64,000 bases of DNA from Ceriagrion tenellum (lineage: Eukaryota; Arthropoda; Insecta; Odonata; Coenagrionidae), in contig OY720634.1 in the NCBI GenBank assembly GCA_963169105.1, positions 150,977,584 to 151,041,583 on the forward strand, given 5' to 3'. The position numbers and the translations under genes were made by a program. Below, one piece after another: positions 51,001 to 63,000 of this stretch (the first letter of the stretch is position 1; the number at the start of each line of letters is the position of its first letter). The notes beneath the pieces are model-generated. The model saw nothing but the letters and a program-made list of their open reading frames with translations. It had not been told where the DNA came from and searched no databases.

Positions 51001-54000
51001 ACCAATGGCAGGAGGAGGGATTGATGGAAGTAGAACACAGAATGGCCAATCAAAATACTATACACAAAGCAGGAAAGAATGGAAAAGATAAAGGATCCAT
51101 TGAAGAGAGATGGCAAGACATTAAAAAAAGGAATTCTTAGAGGAGCATAATAGAAAGTGAGACAGAAAAAATAGAGAATTGGAGGCTATGCCACATAGGA
51201 AGACCTCAATGTCAAAGATGAAAGAAGAAATTGCAAAAACTCAGAAACAGAAGAGCAGCAGATGTTAAAAATTATTAGAAATATGATCAGCCTCAAAGCA
51301 AGAATGGCCAGAAACGAATGGATCAAAGACTTACATAAGGAGGAGGAAGGCAATCCCTACGACGAAAAAGTTAAAGCTGCTTAAACAACTGCAAAAATTT
51401 ACTTTAAATAACATCTAATCAAAGGTAATGTCAATCAGATTGAAGGTGATAAGATTCTGAACAAAAACAGCAACAAAATGAACAGCTGGAAAGAGCACAG
51501 GAGGAAGTTTTACAGCAGCAAACCACTTAATAGCAGGAAAACAGCAGGATAAATACTCAGTGGATGAAGATGAAAAAGGAAACTATGTTAAGATAAAAAT
51601 ATAATGCCACAGTAAAAGCTTGAAATAGAGAAAAACACCGTGAGTTGAAAATTTCACTGGAGTTCCTTGAGCATGCCAGGAAGAGGCACCTCAATAAGAT
51701 ACAGTGAAACCTGCCTGAACAGCCACCTCCCTTAATCAGTCACCACTCTAACCAACAGATTTTTTCAGGAACAATAAATTTCCCATTAAAGCAACGAGAA
51801 TTCCTCCTCCCTTTGGCTGCCACCTGCTTCAAAGGTCAACAACCACACATTTCAGGCAAGCTGCCACCATTTCAGGGCCCAGCAACATCATTCACTGTTG
51901 GAGAAGCCAGTTTTCTTTCCACAGACACATTAGATGATTGAGCTAAGAGCAATTTACATGGTCCATTTGCCCTATCTGAAATTACTTAGAAAAACATTTT
52001 ACTCATTCTCAATATCTGCCAGGACATAAACTTCACATGGTGCCCCAGGGTTGAGCCCACCTGCTTTAAAGGTGGTCACCTCCAAGGAGGGCAATCCTAC
52101 GTTCAGCACAAAGGCCTTCATACACTAAGGCAAACGTGAACACAAATGAGAACATGAACATGGGCACCAAAGAGAACTCCATCCCACAGCGAATGATCCA
52201 ACACACACCAAAGTGAACTGCCTGTGCGAGCTCCGACCAAATGGTTGATGAAGAGGAAGTATGTATTGTCTCATGTGAGGTACATCTACCAGATCATTTC
52301 AATACAACTGATTATAACTATTACATTGGCAATTCTACTGTCAGTTGCATAGTCTCTACGGTGTGTTCAGCTGTATGGTAGAGACTGCAGCTTATATATT
52401 TACCCCAGCCCAAAGAGATATTTGGGATGCAAATATTGTGGGCTTCTATGAAAATAGGCAGTTTCCTGTGCTTAAGTATTGACAGCAAGCAAGTGCGGAT
52501 AAAATTCCCGAAAATAAACTGACTCTCCATACTTCAAATACATATATACCCCATTGCACTCCTGGTGATTGCTAACATTGATAGGAAATTCACATGGTTC
52601 AATGTTAGATAACATGGAAAAAAAGTGACGACGGAATTTGAGAAGCTTCCTCCATGGGTAAAAGGATTCATAATGGCACTTTGAACATTCCAGATAGTAG
52701 ACCTCAACCAGGATGGAATATGCCAACACCATGCATCTTAGTCAGCAATGAGGCTTTCCCAATACAAATATATTTAACGAGGCCATTCTACAGTTAATTA
52801 AGAATGACGATAAGAGCTCCCAAAAGGATGTGTGTAGACAACAAAAATGCTTTACAATAAAATGATTGCTGGAGGTTTTGAAACATATTAATTTAGCAGT
52901 AAAAAACTTGAGGAAATGGATTCTATTGGCCGCTTTATATGGTACATTTTACTGTAAAAACGAATGTATGAACTCCTGCATGAGGAAAATTGTACTGGAT
53001 ATTGTGGCAAATTGTATGATTGTCTGAGTGACGTAACAGGAAATAGAACCTACTCTATTTCCATTCAGTTTCTTTTACATTCTATGATACATTCGTTTGT
53101 ACTATTAAATATACCATGTAAAGTGGCCTGAACAGGTTTGCTAAAGTCCTCAGGTCACTTCAAGATGCCAGATCTTGCTACCATGAAATATACCGTAAAA
53201 AAAGAAGTCCTGCATACAAACCTCTCTGTACTGCTTCTTCACAAAAGTTGAACCCACATCACCATCATCAGCAGCTAATGCCAGAGGTGAAGTCACCGTG
53301 AAGTATTTGATATCAATTTGAGAGACCAAAAATGTATCCACGAGCATGAATGAAAAAGTGTCTGAGTGTGTGTGACTGCAAGCATTCATATAAACATGGA
53401 GGTGAACTACTGGCGTTTGATGGGAGTAATTCGCACATAATTCTCTATCTTTCTCTCACGATTATTCATTTTAACATAAAACCACCTGAGCCATCATTTA
53501 ACATAGTTAAGCTTAGCTCAGTAACATAGGCAAAGAACACCATAATTTAAGGTTAGTTAATTATGCAAGGAATGGATCCTTCAACCACAGGAGTATGTTA
53601 CAAATTAATGTTAGTTGTTAGTTTAGATACTATGCTTCCCAAAAGCCAGGTTAACTCGCAGGAATGATATTGTGCAATTTCACAAGACATTTAGAGACTG
53701 CAACTTTTCGATAATATTAGCATTTATCTGGGTAAATAAAGGAAGGAAACATAATAATATGTAGTTACTGAACCTCACGGGAATAAAATATGACCAAAAA
53801 TTTGCTCCACATTTCTCCACATCGATCACAATCTGCAGATCATAGAAAAAGTTTTGGAGGAATTTTTGACTTCCGTAAATTTTGACTTTCGCAGCAAGTA
53901 TTGGAACACATCTATTAAGTAACTTGGGGAGTGACCGTGTATGTTGGAGTTCTAAAGAGAGGCACAGTGCTTGGGGGTCAAACAAGCCAACATCAACAGT

Positions 54001-57000
54001 ATCACATGATAAGTTTTCAGGATGGATATCAGATATGGCTACATCAATGATTGTAGGAGGAGTGGAGGTAATTCTGGTGGGATTATTACTTACTATTTGG
54101 AGGCAATGACTGCACAACATATTATTAAGTCCAAGTTTTTCACTTCAGGCACCCAGAAGGTTCACACTGAAGTCACCACACATAACAATGCAGTCTATAT
54201 TTTATTACAAAAAAAAGGCTACGGCATCATTTGCTGTAGGAAGAAAAATATTAAAATCCTCAGCAGGAGACCTGTATTAACAAAAAACAGCATAAGTGAA
54301 AAGGTTGGCCGAGACAACATAGGAACAACATTATAAGTCTTTCTCACAACTGAGTTTGAAGTCTAGGCATGAAACTTTCAGATTATATTTTGAAAAAATA
54401 GCTATCTCACCACCTTTTGCTCAAGCTCAGCAGAAATTAGACACCAAGTTGTAGTCTGTGCCCACCAATGCACTTAAGTCAGCTTTTACCACAAAAATAT
54501 CATCCACCATTTTAAACTTGTCCACCACCACCAACCTTGGCAAAATAAACATAGCCAAGCAATTCCGGTTGACATGCAAATAACCTTAAAATTCTCATCG
54601 CTGCCCTGCATTCTTTCACTTTTCATCTGTGGATCTTCCCACAAAAAACTTGATAAAACCTAGTTTCTTTAAGGCTGAGCCACATGTTTTTTGTGTTCTC
54701 CATGATAGGTCTGAAGTTGAGGAGATCCCAAGTATTTAATTTCATCTGATGACTTAAAACTTCCTCCACCCACTTTAACAAATAGCAAGTTTAGAAATGA
54801 CATGAGCACACATTTCCATCAAACTAAAAGATCAAATGCACACAAACCTGGATCCATTACGTCTCCATCCATAGTCACTGATCGAATTGAAACCTCGGGA
54901 TGGTAAGTCAATAACTGAGCTGTCGCAGTATCTTTGCAAATCAATACATTTCCAAATGCCCACTGAATAGCTGGAGCAATACTAGAATCAAATTCCAAGA
55001 ATTGCAAGGCAGTCCATACTTTGTCAGCACCAACCTGCATACAAAAAATATTTGATATTAGTAAGTCAATCTATGAATCACCAAGTAAATGATGAGCTAA
55101 TGAGCTAAGTGATGAGCTAATAATCACACAATGTTTCACAAACTTTAAAATCTTCCTCCAACAAGATATGGGAATACAACTATAACAGTAGAATAATTTC
55201 TTGTACATAATTTGAATCAAATGAGATTATACAGGATAACATTTGAGAAAATCGTGACATAAAATTACATGGAATTTAGAATATACTTCAATTAACTTTT
55301 CATTATACATTTCCACCCAATATTTCGCTCATAAAATATGTAGAGACCAGTGACTAGAGAAGCTTAAAGTAAATTATGACTGACAACCTCCACAGAATAA
55401 GAAAAAACATTACTACACCCATTACAATTACTTAGTTCAGACTGTTAATTTGGTACTGTCTGACATACTGGCCAACTTAATGCCAACAGAGTTGATATGC
55501 CAACTAACTCACAGTATCAATGCACTCTTTGTGGCACAAGATGCGCTCAGAACCCCAACAGCTATCACAGCAGAATCTACAGAATTATGCCAGCCTGTGA
55601 TATAAGGGAAATTTCCACGGAATGCAGAGTCAGTAATTCACTACTCATCTAATCACCCTCCTCAACAAAGACAGCCTCTCCACCAACTGATGCAAATTCC
55701 AAAACCACAGCAGCATATTAATTAGAAAGGGAGGAGAAGGTCAGGCAGACTTGAAACTCAGATCCCATTTGTTCAGCAGGATAACCTATGGTTAGGGAAA
55801 AAGGTCTCTCAGCTGGGTACTGGTTGGCCCTGAATAAATTTACTTATTGACAAAATCCAAACAGAGATCTGGACAGCCAACTGTGTAGTCTACATAGATG
55901 CTAAAATAATGGCCCATCCCCAAAAGAATGTCTGTTAGGAGGACACAGAACCAACAACGTTAAAAAAGGTCTGAAAGAAGTCAGGTCCATTCATTCACCA
56001 CAGGCTGAAATATTCTATGAAAAATTACAAGTCTTATGCCCACAATTCTCAGCCAAAATCCAAATGATGACTAACTGTGGACTATTGACAGAAGTAGGAG
56101 AAAAAAATGACCTCGTAGAGTCACAAGACTTTGAAAATACGCACATGCATTGCAGACCATAGTGTTTTTCTCCTTCTGTGTTCGACTAAAGAACTAACTC
56201 TATTTTTGTTTTAGAAAAATGGAGTTTTGAACAATAGAAAAACATAAATTTTATTGTAAAAGGACTCGTCAAACATCACTTTTTTTCTAAAATATACATG
56301 TTTTGAAGCCACTTAAGTTTCAGTTATCAAATAAATATATGCCGTACCCACTTGACTGGAAGATGTTTTTTTAAAGAATGTTCTCTTTAATGGATTTTTT
56401 CAAATTGCAGTTTTAATCCCCCAACTTCCTTCCACTACATGCGAGTGAACTATGCAGAGCTGGTCATCTAGAAAATGCCTAGGTATTCCAAAACATTATA
56501 GCAACTAAGTATGAAATCATACCCAGTTACTTATTTCAATAAAGAGAATATTTGTCAGAACTTCCTCATTATTTCAATAATGTGTCTCCAGAGCACACAC
56601 CCATGCCACATCTCATGGAAAACGGCTAATATATTTTTACTGATAGCTCAAAAAGCGATAACGTGAGTAGCTGATTAAATACATATCATTAGAAAGAGTA
56701 AATCTTTTTTCTATTTAATGAGGTCACGTTCACTGAATTCCAGGGAAAATGATATAAACCACAATAAGGTGGCGTCCAAACCATATCACTCACTGCATGC
56801 CGCAAATCCCACTTCAATGATATAAGTAAGATGGGTGGTAAGGTCTAGGGGTAGTAGCAGGGGGTGAACTGGAAACAGGCTGCATAAGCTGACCATTATT
56901 CCTCAGGTCACTAGCACATAGAGCAATGCAGGCTTAATTATTTTCTCTCACTGTAGCCTAAATACAAAAACAGAATCGATAGTAGTTGATTGTATAAGCA

Positions 57001-60000
57001 GATGAAGGACCACTCTTTGCTTGAAGTGGATTGAAAATCCTCATTCTGGACTCTAGCCTTAGCAAAATAACCCAGAATACTACAAAAAAATAACGTTTGA
57101 CTATTTTTACTTAAAAAAATCCAACTGCTTCATGAGAAAAATAATTCTATTAATAGCAACAAATGAATCTTTTTCTACAAAGGAAAAATTACTACGCTAA
57201 CACTGCAAAGCCACTATCAGGATAGAAGTGAACATCTGACACGAGCTTTGGAGCCCGGGTAGTTAACTCCCTTAAGACTAAACAATACCAAAATACTATT
57301 TCTTATCTTCATTTGTGCCAAAAATTATGAGACTATAAGATTTAACAGCCACAATGGCTGAGTTTGCACATGGCAGAGTTTGCATTATCCTACTGAGAGT
57401 TGGTAAAGGCAGTACAGAAATAAGAATAAGAAACACCAAAACAAGTCAAAGCAAGAAAAAGAAAACAAATAGATCACGGGAATACTCACCAAGCTTCGAG
57501 CAACAGCCATTTTTTGAGCAGGAATGTTGCCGCCTCGGATTTTATTTAGAGGCACAAATGTAACCCTGGAGTGCAGATTTCCCCTCTGTAATAACTTCTG
57601 ACCAGTTTGCTCATTGTCTACAACTACATTATACAACTGCAAAATTAAATTAAGGGGAATGAGCATTTGTAAAAAATACAAATTATCAAAGTTCACGAAA
57701 AATATCAACAAATAATATTTTTCATTCACAAAATAATAATAATAATAATAATTTCTTTATACCTAACAGCCGAAGCCAATTACTGGGTATTTAATACATG
57801 GACGAACACACAACCATGCCCAGGGAGGTTTAAATATCCTACCCAGGTGGGACTCGAACCCGCGACCTTCGGTTTGGCAGGCGAGGACTTTACCCCGCCG
57901 CCACCGAGGCCAGCAAAATACTAATCAATAGAAGACACTTAAAAAAATACATATCTAATCACACAAACCAATTTTCATAAACTGTAGCAATGGCAACAAC
58001 CACAACACCCACCAACAGGAAAGCCATGCAGAATTACTATCATTAGGCTTCATTTCAAAAAGCACTTCAGTCCAACCACATTATTATGAGTAGCACAGCC
58101 TCCAGCTAGACTTCCATCAATCATCAATTAAAAAATTTAAAACATGATAACTGCTACAATTACTTCTTCCAATCTTCTAAAACTCCACATGAAATATATT
58201 CAATTAATCTACCATGTAATAAGACAAATGCCTGATTAAGATGCAGATAATACAGCACTTTTTGTTGTATGTTGATTTTTTTTGCAGATGATGGCTGAGC
58301 CCATTCTGACCTAGCATTCTGAGCCCATTAGACACAGTCACTGGCTGCTCTCTCATGAGACATGCCTAGTAGATAATATATTCTCAACACCTTCCATCAG
58401 AAGTCATTGTACTTCGTTAAGTATCAAACTCTTACACATTTTATACAAATTCTTTGTCCAAAATAATAATCTCAACCTCATCTACTCATCTGTTAGCAAC
58501 GAGGGCCACTGTCTTACACTGATTCAACTGAAGATTTCATTGGCTGGGCAATACAAAGAGCAAAAAAGTAATAATCCATCTCACTGCCCCTCAGTCACTA
58601 GCATGCAATGCCAAAGTGTACAGCAAGTTGCATAATATATGGGTGCAATACACATTTTCTATAACATGAACAAAAAACAAGAGTTAATTCAGGCTATCCA
58701 TTGAATTTTAGTTTTTGAAGTGAAAACTTCCGCAGTGGGGCCTGACCAAATACTTTTTGTGCAGAAAAAATTTAGCTTTAGGAATACTTCACATTGTACC
58801 CATACACATTATTCTGCACTTCACCACTGGCAGTCTTCTTTTCTTTTGCATATTTAAATTAGAAATAATGGTTGTTCGAAGTCAAGATGAACACCAGACA
58901 AAAGCAAATATGATAATTATTCTTATCCTACAGCCAAATTTTGTTTTCCTTCTGAATTCGTGATGTTAAAAAATGCTTGAAATTACATGCTTTTAATGAA
59001 CCATTCCCTTGGCGACAAACAGTGTTGTTGAAGCCAAGTCTCATATTAAAATACAGACCTATAATGAATCCATCAGAAATGATGAGTAGCCTCAATCATC
59101 ATAAGGAAAGCTTAACCTGAGCAATGAAAAACAGAGACATGGAATGTGATTGAATGAATGATAATTCTGTAAGCAACTGGGCAATAGCATTAGGTTGGAC
59201 TACAGTATCCAATTCTTTTTGTAAAATATGACCAGGAATCATTATTTTTTACACCTGAAATTACAGCCAAGTGGTTTACAGCAAACTGAGGCAGAAATTT
59301 AGGATTCTATAATATCAGCAGTTAAACATCACATTTGCTGTATTATAATCTCACAATTATCAACCAGTAATGAACACTAACTGTTTCAATTTCTGAAATC
59401 AGTAAATTCATTAAAACAATATAAGCCAATGATTTTCCTTCATTAACATAAGTTTTCACTTCTATCGGCACACCCCTAAGTGCTACCTTTTTTTTCACAC
59501 CATAAAGATAGAAATTACCGCTAAGTGTTTTCCATTATGAGTCTTAGACAGGGGGGTTAAACAAATCTCAACTCATGGTTCCGCAACGGTTCAGAGTGGG
59601 TTCAGATTAAGTTTCGGTTCACTGAACTGAATTGAAAGTAGGAATGAACATCTCAGAACGAAAGTGGTTCCGGAACGAAAGTGGTTCCGGAACGAAAGTG
59701 GTTCCGGAACGAAAGTGGAACGAAAATATTCTGAATGAAAACCTGTAGGAGCGAAAGAGGAACCATTCCCATTTAAGTACAAGCTAGGAAGACTTTCGTT
59801 CCCACCTTCCCCCCTATGGTTCCGACTTTCATTGCAAGGAATTTTACAAGCGTACACTGATTTTTCAAAATGACTTGCCGTTACATATGCCACTTTGGGT
59901 ATAGTTTGGGGTGTTAGTCACGGTGTTTCATCATGTTTGATAACAATAGAAGACAATGGAAAGTCACCAGCATTTTCAATGCAATTTATGGCGAAAAATT

Positions 60001-63000
60001 TTAGCCAATGGAGAAATTGTAGGCTATATTGTATTCTGTGCAGGACAGTACAATCTCTCAACTGGTATGGAGGGGATGTGCGAAGGCCCACTCGGGGTTG
60101 ATCCCAAGGCATCATTGACGAATATCCCTTCACGTACTCGCACAGCAACAGCGTAAAAAATAGAAATCCTTATGGTATACCTGCAAATTAATCTTGAAAA
60201 CAGCGCAAAAATAATACTCTCGCATATCTTGAACAGCTAACATGCAATGAGTCTCAGCATGTGTCCGGTGAGAATGCTGTGCCTACCTTCAGCCAATGTG
60301 CTGCCTCCACCCCATCACCTCCCAGTCAAGATCAACCCAACCCAATGTCCCCCAATGTCAAGATCACATCCAAAGAATCACAAGGGGAAATGCAGAGGCT
60401 ATTACCCTCGAGTATATGCATACAGAATATTTGTAAAAGACTTAAAGTAAAGCAAAAGAAAAAGAACTAAAGGGGATGGGAATTTTAGTTTTCCCATTGA
60501 TGTTAGAGAGCTCGGCCTGGAATTTATTGGTCACCCTTGTCCTCCTCCTTGGCTTATGCATATCGGCTTAACATTTCACAAACGGCCAGGGTTTTTTCCA
60601 CCTCCCTCCCTTCTTCGGAAGAGACCTCCATCCCTCTGCACCAATAATCACCATTGTGTCCTCAAACTCTGTATCTGCGCCGCGACCACTTTTCTCACAT
60701 TTTGCTTTATAGCCCCTTCACCATACACCTTTCTTAACCTTTTCAATAAGGTCAGTGTCCTGTACCTTAGCATATGGGCGTCCGCTCGTCTGCATGGGAA
60801 AATCCCTCAAGCTTACGGTTTATAACCCAGCAAGACTGACAGCCAAAACCCCTGCCGAAGAACCCCAGCCAGTGGAGGTGCGGGAGTAAAGAAGGGACCC
60901 CTCTCTTCCTCCCCCAGCCTCCTAACTGGGGGAAGACAAGAAGGTGGGGAGGTTAGGGGATGGGGAGAGTTGACACTGCTAAGTGAACAAACTTAAGTCG
61001 CTACAATAAAACATTATCAGAGTTCAATCTCTTTTCACTTATAATAAGTAGAAGTTTCTAAGCAAAATAATTTTCTAACAGTTTTCACATGTATATGGGA
61101 TATTAATCCTAAAATTATCAAGTCTGCTGGATGCAAGTGGGCAAAGAGTGCTCGTTTTACATTTGAAGCTAATGATAAATAAACAACGAAGCATGCTAGA
61201 TATATGATTGATGGATATCTTGAAATTGTGATATTATTAATGGAATTAATAATTTTCAGTCAAAAGAAATTATTTTAAAATGTCCCATATAACTCCAATT
61301 ACGAAGATTCCAAAATATTTTCATGTCAATAATACACTCGTTGCCATCTCTGTGATTATTATATTTTACATTGTTTCTAATTGTTACATGTTCCTGATGC
61401 TGAAATTAGTAAGTCACCTGCTGTTGAGATGTGTAAGATGTTCGCTGTTATGATATTCCGATAGTTCCATTGTTGCGCTGTTTCCAAGCCTACTTTGTTG
61501 ATATACCATAAGGATTCCCATTGTTTACACTGTTGCTGTGCAAGAAATGACAATGATGCCCTGAGATAAGACCCGATCAGGCCCGGAACCATGACTGCGA
61601 ACCGAAAGTCCATCCACCACTTCACTTGAACTGAACTATTCAAAAAAAGGAATGGTTCCAGAACGTTATATTTTGTTCAAAATTCTAATTTCGTTCCATT
61701 AATGAAACTTAAGTCAAGCCATATATAAAGATTCATTCCGAACCAAAACTATAGTAAAAAAGAAATCTTATAGTTTCGTTCCGGAACGAAGCTATATGCT
61801 TGGTTCCCATTTCGTTTAACATCCCTGGTCTTAGACCTGTATAAATTTGTCTACTTTTTTTGACATGCAGTAAAATATCTGGAAACTTACCCTTCCTCCA
61901 GCTACTGATTCCAGAGCATTGGCAAAGGCAGGGTTTTTAATCTTTATCAACTGGCACACAAGTCCCTTGACCCTTGAGCGATCAAAATTAGGTTCTGGAT
62001 CTGAATATCGGAAGTTCAATGAATACCTGCAAAAGAAAAGTCTCACTTAATTATAAAGTAACAAATTCACTTTTCATCAAATGGTACTATCCCCAACGCA
62101 CACTGTCAAGCCTTCAGGGCATAAACCACAATAATGTCAGTACATTGGATTCTGAGCAATGTCATAACCACATCTTAGTTTTCAGCCAGTTAAATAGGTC
62201 AATTCTGTAATAATCACACTCTGATGTCTACAATTTACCTAACTGGGAATGTAAGAAGTATTAAATGACTTGCTCGCATTTCCTTGATGTTTCTGTTGTC
62301 ATAAAAATACCTCTGGTGGGGGTCTGCAACTCATTTTCAGTCATGGAGATGTTGAAGTCAAACTTTGGGTGTTTGTAACAATCAGTCTAGTTGATTCTAA
62401 TGGAATTGGGTAAGTGATTATATACATCATCACAAACAGGCAGTGGCAGGCGCCTCTTGAAACAATGAGGAGCATCCATTGGCAACTCTGTCCTGACACA
62501 CCAAAATGCAACGAAATACAATAAACCAAGTGAAATACATGGAATTTCTACAAAATAAAATTTTATTTACCTTGACTCAATAATTTCAGCCCTCTCAGAA
62601 GCTTGCTGTATTTCAGCTCTAAGTTGTCTTCTACTAGCCTCCAGTTCCTCATCTCTACCTTCCTGAAAAATAAAGAGCATTACAGGTTCCTGAATAAGAG
62701 GGAACTAGTTGTGCAAACTGGACTACACTTGAGTATAGTCTTACTTATAGGGACTAAGTTTTTGGTAAAAAAATTTAAAGTTGGTCTTTACTAGAGTCAC
62801 TTCTGATGGCTTAGATTGTTGCAAAAAAAATGGCAAATCTTTGCCATGTCACAGAACTTCAAAGCAAAGCAATATGAATCTGCCAAATCTCTGAATCTGC
62901 CAAATCTCTGACTCCGCCAAAATAATATGCAAAACTAAGGAAGTTCCACATGCAAATGTTAAATGTTTATGGCATCGTCTTCAGCTGACATTCATAACTT

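Noticed and set aside
51700..51730. Pogo/Tigger terminus TA-CAGTGAAACCTG
   Set aside because: No inverse end found downstream, so no element can be delimited.
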